From assembly GCA_964404765.1 (NCBI GenBank), contig CAYOLL010000150.1:1-14526 (forward strand): a DNA stretch of 14,526 nucleotides, read 5' to 3'. Shown piece after piece: positions 1 through 6,122 of this stretch. The DNA is from CAYOLL01 sp964404765 [NCBI: uncultured Gemmatimonadota bacterium] (lineage in GTDB: Bacteria > 4572-55). The notes beneath the pieces are model-generated. The model did no database searches and had not been told where the DNA came from. It saw nothing but the letters and a program-made list of their open reading frames with translations. Position numbers and translations under genes: made by a program. The stretch's first letter is position 1; every line of letters starts with the position of its first letter.

Positions 1-52
1 GTGGTACACTTCTCATGCCGATTTTTGGTACATTTTTATTTGCCTATTGACA
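1..52. mobile_element. Probable terminus of an IS21-family insertion sequence, cut by the window edge
   Basis: Read on the minus strand, the segment begins TGTCAATAGGC at base 52. It then carries two spaced copies of a GTACCA-type motif (plus strand TGGTACACTT near base 3 and TGGTACATTT near base 26). A TGTCAA-like tip followed by repeated GTACCA blocks about 24 bp apart is the usual look of IS21-family ends. If correct, the element body with istA/istB lies left of the window. No transposase coding is visible and no target duplication can be checked. Confidence 0.45.
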
Positions 53-269
53 ACAGGCATGGTTCGCGTTGTTGCCAAGCGTCTAGCACATGCTTAATTG
101 TCAATTCGGCGATTTTGCAATCTTGCGGCATTGTTGAATGCGGCAGGCTATTTTTATTGGATGTCGCCCGAATCAAGGGCGGCGGATATTTGCGAGAAGT
201 TTTGTCATTTCAAATTCACGGGTGCGGTTACGGCGAAAAAAGTTCGGCGGATATTTGATGAATCGCTGT
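53..269 (+). other. Remainder of a first gene cassette, no convincing gene
   Basis: This stretch lies between the IS-like end and the first attC site, so by position it is the 3' part of an integron cassette. Open frames exist (one open from base 1, one from a TTG at 98), but neither has a good ribosome binding site or a recognisable protein. The 13-bp word CGGCGGATATTTG occurs twice (180-192 and 245-257). The cassette's gene may have been cut by the insertion sequence, or the cassette may be non-coding. Confidence 0.4.
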
Positions 270-390
270 CGCTAACGAGCCTGTAGGTGACGGCGCGGGT
301 GTGCCCGCGCCCGGCTGTGTGCACGATGGCAGGTTTATCTTTCCGCCCAACCTTTCCTTCCCCGCGCCGCTCCTAAACCTGACGTTAGAC
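270..390 (+). other. attC recombination site of cassette 1
   Basis: The site ends in GTTAGAC (384-390), which fits the R' core GTTRRRY. Its left end holds CTAACG (272-277), complementary to the CGTTAG at the right end. Inside, CGGCGCGGG (291-299) pairs exactly with CCCGCGCCG (361-369), and the flanks CCTGTAGG and CCTAAACCTGAC pair imperfectly. The whole can fold as a long imperfect hairpin of about 120 bp, within the attC size range. A competing small hairpin (292-299 with 304-311) is also possible. The left R'' box is a poor match, so this site is less certain than the next one. Confidence 0.6.
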
Positions 391-416
391 GTCATAAAAA
401 CTACGCGAGGTTCACA

Positions 417-929
417 ATGAGCGAAATATTCCGAGGTAGATTTACAGCACAAATCGAAGGTCCGTTTGTGGTCTTCATCATAGGCATTCGGATCAACCAG
501 TTGCTGGCCATCCATAAATGGCTGCCTGTTGCAAATGCGATGGGACCGATGGTCAAGTACCTAAAGGAGCACCCAGAGTTAGGGCTACTACACGCACAGA
601 ATTACGCCTACTGGCGCGGTGTTGCTCTTGTTCAGTACTGGCGCTCGTTCGAGCAGCTTGAGCATTTCGCCCGCGATCCATCGCTCAACCATCTGGAGCC
701 ATGGAAGCGTTTCAATAAAGCTGTCGGAGCAGGTGGAAGCGTTGGAATCTGGCACGAGACCTACATCGTTCAAGCTAACCAATACGAGTGCGTCTACGGC
801 AATATGCCAAAGATGGGGCTTGCATTAGCGGGTTCGCATATACCTGCCATCGGTGCGAAGGAGACGGCGAAGCGACGCATGGGTATGAAGGGCGAACCGG
901 CAGTAGCCTCTTATGACAATCCTCAGTAG
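417..929 (+). CDS. DUF4188 domain protein, cassette-borne
   Basis: The product has 170 residues. I recognise the DUF4188 pattern: an N-terminal VVFIIGIRIN strand followed by HKWLPVA, a central HPELGLL, then YWRSFEQLEHFARDP, and a C-terminal GIWHETY with YECVYGNMP. DUF4188 proteins are predicted to have the dimeric alpha-beta barrel fold of small monooxygenases, and some relatives are annotated as monooxygenases. No substrate can be named. The ATG at 417 has GAGG eight bases upstream. The gene is the only one between the two attC sites and reads toward the second, as in a normal integron cassette (about 385-1001). It is on the opposite strand to all the core genes. This is consistent with horizontal acquisition; its expression probably depends on an upstream integron promoter outside the window. 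Confidence 0.85.
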   Translation: MSEIFRGRFTAQIEGPFVVFIIGIRINQLLAIHKWLPVANAMGPMVKYLKEHPELGLLHAQNYAYWRGVALVQYWRSFEQLEHFARDPSLNHLEPWKRFNKAVGAGGSVGIWHETYIVQANQYECVYGNMPKMGLALAGSHIPAIGAKETAKRRMGMKGEPAVASYDNPQ

Positions 930-938
930 CACCATGAC

Positions 939-1007
939 GTCCAACAGCGTGTAGCAGTGTTGCAGGCGCGCGCGAAATGCCGTGCGCCTGCAACACGAAC
1001 GTTAGGC
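939..1007 (+). other. attC recombination site of cassette 2
   Basis: This is a textbook-like attC of 69 bp. R'' is GTCCAAC (939-945, fits RYYYAAC) and R' is GTTAGGC (1001-1007, fits GTTRRRY). Between them a perfect 13-bp inverted repeat, GTGTTGCAGGCGC (957-969) and GCGCCTGCAACAC (984-996), forms the stem. The site starts ten bases after the stop codon of the DUF4188 gene, the normal spacing for a cassette. Recombination by an integron integrase would occur between G1001 and T1002 on the folded bottom strand. No integrase gene is in the window. Confidence 0.85.
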
Positions 1008-1053
1008 GCATCGCTGAAAACCAAAAGGCTTCGCCATACAAAGTGGAAAAATT

Positions 1054-1281
1054 ATGATAAGCATAGAAATTTTTGAAACGATTAAACAAAAGTATGGTGA
1101 TGTTGCAAGTTGGGCTGTATGGGAAGATGTTGGTGTGAAGCCAAAATCCAACATGGGACATCTAAATATTTTTGATTTTCAAAAAAATCCTTCATCATTT
1201 AGAAATATTTTAATGCTAATTCATTTATTCTGGCTTCGAGTTTTCTCTGCGATATTTGACACATGCGTATTCTGCTTTTAG
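1054..1281 (+). pseudogene. Truncated or frameshifted cassette-encoded hypothetical protein
   Basis: The ORF begins with ATG about 50 bases after the second attC core, as expected for the first gene of a following cassette. The first 48 or so residues look like real protein: an N-terminal IFETIKQKYGDVASWAVW, then KPKSNMGHLNIFDF. I associate this ASWAVW...KSNMG...FD pattern with hypothetical proteins that continue with a LNxNxxLVxLN-like segment; this is recall and was not searched. Here the frame instead runs into a low-complexity hydrophobic tail. Near base 1212 another frame offers NANSFILASSF, which fits the missing part better, so a one-base deletion is likely. No attC follows before the DUF2752 gene, so the cassette is probably decayed or truncated. 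Confidence 0.45.
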
Positions 1282-1347
1282 GAACGGGCGCTCTTTGGCG
1301 GCGTCCGGGCAGCGGAAACAAAAACTTGAGGCGTTTACAGCGTAACA
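1282..1347. other. Junction between cassette remnants and core operon
   Basis: These 66 bases separate the decayed cassette from the end of the DUF2752 gene transcribed from the other side. A weak GC hairpin (GGGCGC with GCGTCC, loop about 9) could be a terminator for the minus-strand operon, but it lacks a T-run on that strand. No GTTRRRY core is visible. Confidence 0.25.
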
Positions 1348-1785
1348 CTACGGCAAGAAAAATATGAGATACATCCAGTTTATAAAGATTGCAGCTAAGA
1401 TGATCCAACGCAGCCGCTTCCAATGCTGGGCAGTTAACTGCCATTCGAGACAATGTCGATTGATTAGCCATAATCCAAGCGACAGAATCGCTAGAATCAT
1501 AACAACGCTTACAGTTATCGCGAAAAGCGGGTTGAATTGAATGGCAGTAACAGGATCAAGACGGGCCAATGCAAAGACACTACGGGTAAGCCCGCAGGTG
1601 GGGCAGGGGAGACCCACAATTTTTCTAAAGAAGCAGGGTGGGAAAATGATGGTGAGCCAGGGGACAAATCGGGCCAATAGTAGCCCAAGTGCGACAATTA
1701 TGGCATAAATTAAGGGCAGATCTATATGTCCGGACGACCGCGGAACAATGTGGATAAAAGAAAAGCGCGGATTTTTATTATCCAT
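1348..1785 (-). CDS. DUF2752 family membrane protein
   Basis: The product has 145 residues. The family signature CPTCGLTRS (residues 61-69) follows a CFF segment, and hydrophobic stretches at about 23-48, 84-108 and 126-144 predict an integral inner-membrane protein. DUF2752 proteins have no established function; the CPxCGxTR motif may bind a metal or be redox-active, but that is speculation. The ATG lies three bases after the stop of the Nudix-MazG gene, so it is almost certainly the last gene of the same operon and translated by coupling. No clear ribosome binding site precedes it. Neighbours suggest no obvious functional link to NAD or nucleotide clean-up. Confidence 0.8.
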   Translation of the reverse strand: MDNKNPRFSFIHIVPRSSGHIDLPLIYAIIVALGLLLARFVPWLTIIFPPCFFRKIVGLPCPTCGLTRSVFALARLDPVTAIQFNPLFAITVSVVMILAILSLGLWLINRHCLEWQLTAQHWKRLRWIILAAIFINWMYLIFFLP

Positions 1786-1788
1786 TCG

Positions 1789-3045
1789 TTACAACTTTAA
1801 ATTTTTTGCTTCTTCCCAGTATAAATCCATTTCCGCAAGCGTTCCTTGGGACATGCTGCGATCTTGCTCAGAGAACTTCTGCTCGATATAGCGGAAGCGG
1901 TGTGAAAATTTTTTAATAGTACGCTCAAGCGCCTTTTCCGGGTCAATATTCTTAAAGCGGGCAACATTGACCAGCGCAAAAAACAGATCACCCATTTCGT
2001 CTTCCATACGATCAACCTGCCCCTCTTGGCAAACATGGGCAAATTCCTCCACTTCCTCCCGCACTTTGTCCATAGCCGGATCTACTGTATCCCAGTCAAA
2101 GCCAACGGATTTAGCGCGTTCTTGAACTCGTCTGGCTTTTAGCAATGCCGGTAATTGGATAGGAATGCCATCCAAAAGGGATTCGCGCTTATCGCCGTTG
2201 GTCTTTTTTTCACCCTTCTTAATTTCCTCCCAGTTTCTTAAAACCGTTTCCGCGTCCTTCGCTTCAACCGTGCCAAAAATATGCGGATGACGTCGGATCA
2301 TCTTATCATTAATACCGCAAATAACGTCGCGAATGGAAAAAACCCCGGTTTCGGCCTCAAGCTGACTGTGGAACACAACTTGCAGCAACAGATCGCCTAA
2401 TTCTTCTTTGAGCGCAGCCATATCGTTGCTGTCAATAGATTCTACAACTTCATAGGCTTCTTCAATTAAATACGGTCGTATTGATTGATGGCTTTGTTTT
2501 AGATCCCAGGGGCAACCGTTTTTTGGATCGCGCAATCGACGCATAATCGCCACTAAATCTTCAAAAAGCTGGCCCGGCGTTTTTGCCGCCGCCGGCAGTA
2601 TTTTTGCGATAGGCAGGTCTGTTGCCCGAATCATTTCAAAAACGTGTTTATAAATCGATCGGCGGACCTCAGCTATATTTTCCATAACCTGCGCGGCAGG
2701 CAGCCAGCGAAACGCAGCAAATTCCTTTGAGGCATGCAAGACCTGGCCTTCCTTCAAGCGCACAACATACCAGGTGTGTTCCTGACCGTCAAACTGCTGC
2801 CGCAAACGATCCGGCCATAAATAACGTGTTATCTCCGGTAGCTTGGTCAAGATTTCAACTTTATTGGTCCCAATTTCCTCTTCCAATTCACGTAACAATG
2901 CCGCTTTTTTCTTCTCGCCGTTATGAACGCCGCCTTGTGGGAACTGAAAGTGTTGTTCATTGCCCCGTCTTTGGCAGACAAGCACTTCATCACACTCGTT
3001 TAAAACAACAGCAGCAATACCTTGCCGATAACTTGGACGCTTCAC
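1789..3045 (-). CDS. Fusion of RppH-like Nudix hydrolase and MazG nucleotide pyrophosphohydrolase
   Basis: One uninterrupted 418-residue frame joins two enzymes. Residues 1-150 match the RppH/NudH Nudix group: YRQGIAAVV at the start, FQFPQGGV, and a complete Nudix box from G38 to T60 with R52, E53, E56 and E57. That group removes pyrophosphate from 5'-triphosphate RNA or splits diadenosine polyphosphates. Residues 160-418 are a full-length double-domain MazG, which hydrolyses NTPs to NMP plus pyrophosphate. The first copy has GCPWD, E195, E196, E199, E215 and D218; the second has EEVEE and EDEMGD. Both domains look active. Separately these families are about 160-180 and 260-270 residues, so nothing is missing. 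The start is GTG at 3045 with AGAGGA about nine bases upstream, 15 bases after pncA. Inferred role: house-cleaning of nucleotides and capped RNA ends. Confidence 0.9.
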   Translation of the reverse strand: MKRPSYRQGIAAVVLNECDEVLVCQRRGNEQHFQFPQGGVHNGEKKKAALLRELEEEIGTNKVEILTKLPEITRYLWPDRLRQQFDGQEHTWYVVRLKEGQVLHASKEFAAFRWLPAAQVMENIAEVRRSIYKHVFEMIRATDLPIAKILPAAAKTPGQLFEDLVAIMRRLRDPKNGCPWDLKQSHQSIRPYLIEEAYEVVESIDSNDMAALKEELGDLLLQVVFHSQLEAETGVFSIRDVICGINDKMIRRHPHIFGTVEAKDAETVLRNWEEIKKGEKKTNGDKRESLLDGIPIQLPALLKARRVQERAKSVGFDWDTVDPAMDKVREEVEEFAHVCQEGQVDRMEDEMGDLFFALVNVARFKNIDPEKALERTIKKFSHRFRYIEQKFSEQDRSMSQGTLAEMDLYWEEAKNLKL

Positions 3046-3060
3046 GACTGATTTCCTCTT

Positions 3061-3681
3061 TTAGTTGAGCACATCTGCGCTTTGTATAATCGTAATACCG
3101 GCGGTTTTCATGTCTTGGACAGCATTGTAAGCATCGTATGGACTCAAGTTAACGCCGCGGCAGGCGTCTTCGATTAAATAGGTTTTAAACCCTAACTTGT
3201 TGGCATCCAGTGCGGTAAATTTAACACAATAATCTGTGGCCAGACCGACAATATAAACATCCGAAACGCCTTGTTGCCTTAAATAATCACCCAAGCCGGT
3301 AGCTTTGCGTTTGCCGTTATCGAAAAATCCACTGTAACTGTCGATAGTTTGATCCGTGCCTTTCTGGAAGATTTTTGTAACTTTAGCCACATTTAAGCTT
3401 TTAACAAAAGCCGCCCCTTCCGATCCTTGCACACAATGAATCGGCCAGAGTACCTGAGTTAATCCATGCAATTCAATAACTTCACCCGGATTTTTGCCCT
3501 GATGCTGCGCGGCAAAGCTTTCATGATGGGCAGGGTGCCAATCCTGAGTGGCAACAATCAGCTCAAATTGGTCTTGTAACAGGTTGACAACGGGAATAAT
3601 ACGATCGCCCTCCGTGACCGGCAAGGCCCCGCCCGGGCAAAAATCGTTTTGAATATCGACAAGAATGAGTGCTCTTTTCAT
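3061..3681 (-). CDS. pncA: Nicotinamidase (pyrazinamidase)
   Basis: The product has 206 residues, normal for PncA. It hydrolyses nicotinamide to nicotinate and ammonia in NAD salvage. The catalytic triad is visible as D9 (LVDIQNDF), K107 (FQKGTD) and C152 (ATDYCVKFTA). The metal-binding residues D47 and H49 (QDWHP) and H82 (WPIHCVQG) are present. The ATG at 3681 has a strong GGAGG seven bases upstream. It lies 36 bases downstream of the NrtR-type regulator in the same operon, which fits NAD salvage control. The Nudix-MazG gene follows after 15 bases. Confidence 0.95.
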   Translation of the reverse strand: MKRALILVDIQNDFCPGGALPVTEGDRIIPVVNLLQDQFELIVATQDWHPAHHESFAAQHQGKNPGEVIELHGLTQVLWPIHCVQGSEGAAFVKSLNVAKVTKIFQKGTDQTIDSYSGFFDNGKRKATGLGDYLRQQGVSDVYIVGLATDYCVKFTALDANKLGFKTYLIEDACRGVNLSPYDAYNAVQDMKTAGITIIQSADVLN

Positions 3682-3717
3682 AAATTCCTCCGTTTATAGC
3701 GTTAATTAAGATGCAAT

Positions 3718-4407
3718 TCAAATCTCATAATCGAAACCGCTAAGCTTTTTGGCCTGATATTTTTCGCGATCAAAACGATAATATTGGGCAGCCCGATGCC
3801 GAACTTTGCTTTGGTATTCATCCAATGGCACAAGCATATCCATGTTCTTTATCTTTTTGCGAAAATTGCGTTTATCAAAATCTTTTTGCAAAATAACTTC
3901 ATACAAATGCTGCAATTGGGCCAGAGTAAACTTCTCCGGCAACAGTTCAAAGCCGATGGGTTCATAGCGAACTTTGGTCTTTAAACGATGCAAAGCCAGA
4001 TCGAATACTTTTTGATGGTCGAAAGCCAAGCCAGGCAGATTATTGATTTCAAACCAACCGGCATTGCGGGCATCGCTATCGGCCCGGGCCGGATGCCCGC
4101 TCAGATTGACTAAACTGTAATAGGCGACGGTGATGACGCGCCCGCGCGGATCACGCTCCACATCGCCAAAAGTATAGAGTTGCTCGATATATAAATTATC
4201 AACGCTTGTTTCTTCTTTTAGCTCGCGCAGGGCGGCGTCGTGTAAGGATTCCGTCATCTCTATAAAGCCGCCGGGTAAGGCCCAGGCGTCGGCAAATGGC
4301 GGGCTATCCCGTTGAATTAGCAAGACTTTAAGGCTACTACCATCCAATCCGAAAATTACACAATCCACGGTAACGGACGGGCGTGGAAAGTCATAGGTAT
4401 GAGGCAT
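3718..4407 (-). CDS. nrtR: NrtR-type Nudix-related transcriptional regulator
   Basis: The 229-residue protein has an N-terminal Nudix domain followed by a C-terminal winged-helix domain (about residues 145-229, starting near RYEPIGFELLP and including FRKKIKNMD). This is the NrtR architecture: regulators that sense ADP-ribose made from NAD and repress NAD synthesis or salvage genes. The Nudix box runs G47, E53, R61-E62-L63, E65-E66, but the usual glycine is S68. Hydrolase activity may therefore be reduced, as in several NrtR proteins. A longer frame starts at a TTG (4422), but the ATG at 4407 has GGAG six bases upstream, so I choose it. Pairing with pncA downstream and a palindrome over the promoter upstream both support the regulator call; an ADP-ribose pyrophosphatase is the alternative. 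Confidence 0.85.
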   Translation of the reverse strand: MPHTYDFPRPSVTVDCVIFGLDGSSLKVLLIQRDSPPFADAWALPGGFIEMTESLHDAALRELKEETSVDNLYIEQLYTFGDVERDPRGRVITVAYYSLVNLSGHPARADSDARNAGWFEINNLPGLAFDHQKVFDLALHRLKTKVRYEPIGFELLPEKFTLAQLQHLYEVILQKDFDKRNFRKKIKNMDMLVPLDEYQSKVRHRAAQYYRFDREKYQAKKLSGFDYEI

Positions 4408-4457
4408 TTTTTTCTCCGCCAACAGCGATTTTCGTTATGCGTTAATTTCCGTACATC

Positions 4458-4486
4458 AACATAGTGTAATATTTACGCTATGTCAA
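4458..4486 (-). promoter_or_regulatory. nrtR-pncA promoter overlapped by a palindromic operator
   Basis: On the minus strand, TTGACA (4481-4486) and TATGTT (4458-4463) are 17 bases apart, a strong sigma-70-like pair. A 25-bp palindrome at 4459-4483 (ACATAG...CTATGT, core GTAA...TTAC) matches its own reverse complement at 20 of 25 positions and covers almost the whole promoter. Repressor binding would block RNA polymerase. NrtR is the natural candidate since the downstream gene encodes it, giving autoregulation. The leader to the nrtR ATG is about 45 bases. Confidence 0.65.
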
Positions 4487-4491
4487 GGCAA

Positions 4492-5172
4492 TTATCTCAA
4501 AATCGACTGAAAAATCTTTAATCCGTCTGCCGATCCAAGCATTTTTTCGACAGCGCGCTCCGGATGTGGCATGAGTCCAAATACATTGCCCTCTTTATTG
4601 CAAATACCGGCAATATTTTCCATAGAACCGTTTGGGTTTGCAACGTCACTTGCATTCCCTTTCATATCACAATAGCGCAGAACAATTTGATTATTTTCTT
4701 TGAGCTGATCAATAGTGGATTGATCGGCAAAATAGTTACCTTCACCGTGAGCAATCGGAATTTTAAGCACTTCACCTACACGACAAGCCTTGGTAAATCC
4801 AGAGGAAGTTGTTATAACTCGCAGATGGACCCATTGGCAGGCAAATTGCAAATGATGATTGCGCAGCATGGCGCCAGGCAATAAGCCGGATTCCAGCAAG
4901 ATTTGGAAGCCATTGCAGATGCCAATCACTTTTCCGCCATTTTCAGCGTGCGTTTTAACAGCGGTCATGACCGGGGCCACGTGGGCAATCGCGCCGGTGC
5001 GCAAATAGTCGCCATAAGAAAAACCGCCCGGCAAAATGACACAGTCAAAACCGGCAACCGATGCGGTTGTATGCCAGATATATTCTACCTCCGCTTTGAC
5101 AATATCACGAACAGCCTGAAAGGCGTCGTAGTCGCAGTTGGAACCCGGAAAAACAACAACCCCGAACTTCAT
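4492..5172 (-). CDS. purQ: Phosphoribosylformylglycinamidine synthase, glutaminase subunit PurQ
   Basis: The product has 226 residues, typical of stand-alone PurQ. It supplies ammonia from glutamine for the FGAM synthase step of purine synthesis, in complex with PurS and a small PurL. The N-terminus [10 protein letters not shown], the nucleophile C86 in GICNGFQ, and H203 and E205 in PHPERAVE make up the class I glutaminase signature. The frame stays open upstream into purS, but the true start is the ATG at 5172, which shares its A with the purS TGA stop and has a GGGGG run about seven bases upstream. Translation is therefore coupled to purS. The small purL is not in the window. Confidence 0.95.
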   Translation of the reverse strand: MKFGVVVFPGSNCDYDAFQAVRDIVKAEVEYIWHTTASVAGFDCVILPGGFSYGDYLRTGAIAHVAPVMTAVKTHAENGGKVIGICNGFQILLESGLLPGAMLRNHHLQFACQWVHLRVITTSSGFTKACRVGEVLKIPIAHGEGNYFADQSTIDQLKENNQIVLRYCDMKGNASDVANPNGSMENIAGICNKEGNVFGLMPHPERAVEKMLGSADGLKIFQSILR

Positions 5173-5426
5173 CAAACGCCCCCATTGATAATTTCGTAAC
5201 GGAATTCTTCCGTCACTGGATTGGCCAATAGTTTTTGACACATTTGCTCAATTTTTTGAGCTGCGATCTGTGCATCTGTTTCTATCAGACGGATTTGAAT
5301 GAATTTTCCACAACGGACTTCCTGTACTTCTGGAAAGCCGTGAATTTCCAAAGCATGGCTTACTGTTTTTCCTTGCGGGTCCAAGACGCTTTTTTTCAGG
5401 GTAATAAAAATATTGGCTGTCAACAT
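5172..5426 (-). CDS. purS: Phosphoribosylformylglycinamidine synthase subunit PurS
   Basis: The 84-residue product is a normal PurS, the small dimeric subunit that bridges PurQ and PurL. The family pattern is clear: a beta strand with [13 protein letters not shown], then [21 protein letters not shown], and a C-terminal [11 protein letters not shown]. The ATG at 5426 has AAGGAG seven bases upstream. It overlaps purQ by one base. A 34-bp inverted repeat lies just upstream and may carry control of the pair. Confidence 0.93.
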   Translation of the reverse strand: MLTANIFITLKKSVLDPQGKTVSHALEIHGFPEVQEVRCGKFIQIRLIETDAQIAAQKIEQMCQKLLANPVTEEFRYEIINGGV

Positions 5427-5441
5427 GAAAAAACTCCTTGA

Positions 5442-5475
5442 TTATTCTGATTAATGGTCAATTTTGGCAGAATAA
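5442..5475. promoter_or_regulatory. Inverted repeat upstream of purS
   Basis: TTATTCTG (5442-5449) and CAGAATAA (5468-5475) are perfect 8-base inverted repeats with an 18-base AT-rich centre, ending 15 bases before the purS ATG. It could be a two-half-site operator for the purSQ genes or a leader hairpin. It does not match the classical PurR boxes that I know. A TTGACC inside the spacer has no good -10 partner, so the promoter itself is not resolved. Confidence 0.35.
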
Positions 5476-5494
5476 ATCTTTAGCCTGAATTATT

Positions 5495-5635
5495 CACCAC
5501 GAAATACACGAAAGGGTTTTAATTTCAAGCGTTACGCACCCGAAACCCGGAACAAGAAAAGTCAAAATTTAAGTCTGGATTTTCTGGATTTTGTAAATCG
5601 TTACTTTTCGTGCTTTTCGGGTATGTCGGGGTTAA
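5495..5635. repeat. CACGAA-type intergenic repeat, copy A
   Basis: The left arm reads CCACGAAATACACGAAAGGG (5497-5516). The right arm (5604-5635) reads, on the other strand, TTAACCCCGACATACCCG followed by AAAAGCACGAAAAG. The arms are imperfect inverted repeats built from the word CACGAA. The segment fills the gap between pgpA and purS. Copy B lies upstream of dnaX. Such CCACGAAG arms are a widespread intergenic repeat style in several bacterial groups; any role (transcript end structure or passive mobile element) is unproven. Confidence 0.5.
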
Positions 5636-5636
5636 T

Positions 5637-6122
5637 TTATGAATTATATAATGAAATCCAGCGTATGACTATTTGCAAAACAATATTGGTATACAATCCG
5701 GCAATGAGATCATCCACCATTACACCCCAGCCGCCGGGTAACGCTTGGGCTTTATAGGCAGGTCCCGGTTTTGTAATATCAAATAATCTGAAAAGGATAA
5801 AAGCGGCGATGGTCCAAATCCACCAGTTCCGACCCGGTGATATGGGCAAATAAGCAACGGAGATCAAATAGCCGGCCACTTCGTCAATTACAATATATGA
5901 GGCATCATGGCCATAAAATTTTTCGGCTATTTGGGAGGCCCAAACACCAACAAAAAAAATTGTGATAGTGCCAACAATAAAAGTCCAAGAAAGGGGATAG
6001 GGAAAGAGCCAAAAAATTAAAAATCCCAGTGCTGTTCCAAAGGTTCCCGGTGCAATAGGCGCGTAGCCACAGCCAAATCCGGTGGCAATTGTTTTTAGCA
6101 AAAACTCAAGGGGTTTAACCAT
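5637..6122 (-). CDS. pgpA: Phosphatidylglycerophosphatase A
   Basis: The product has 161 residues with several membrane segments, typical of PgpA, the inner-membrane phosphatase that turns phosphatidylglycerophosphate into phosphatidylglycerol. Key motifs are YAPIAPGTFGT (residues 20-30), IDEVAGYL, FRLFDITKPGP and the C-terminal GGWGVMVDDLIAG, which holds conserved acidic residues. The ATG overlaps the end of pgsA by eight bases, so the two consecutive enzymes are translationally coupled. Downstream, the gene ends directly at the CACGAA repeat. Confidence 0.92.
   Translation of the reverse strand: MVKPLEFLLKTIATGFGCGYAPIAPGTFGTALGFLIFWLFPYPLSWTFIVGTITIFFVGVWASQIAEKFYGHDASYIVIDEVAGYLISVAYLPISPGRNWWIWTIAAFILFRLFDITKPGPAYKAQALPGGWGVMVDDLIAGLYTNIVLQIVIRWISLYNS

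Noticed and set aside
1-258. 85-residue frame open from the left edge, starting GTG
   Set aside because: It runs through the putative IS end and cassette remnant, is cysteine-rich without pattern and resembles no protein that I know.
1263-1367. Short plus-strand frame beginning MRILLLGTG
   Set aside because: It looks like the start of a Rossmann-type or metallo-hydrolase protein, but it has no ribosome binding site, ends after 34 residues and overlaps the DUF2752 gene; the match is too short to call.
4492-5241. Longer purQ reading frame starting 23 codons upstream
   Set aside because: The extra residues are purS DNA in another frame; the ATG at 5172 overlaps the purS stop, has a ribosome binding site and gives the standard PurQ N-terminus.
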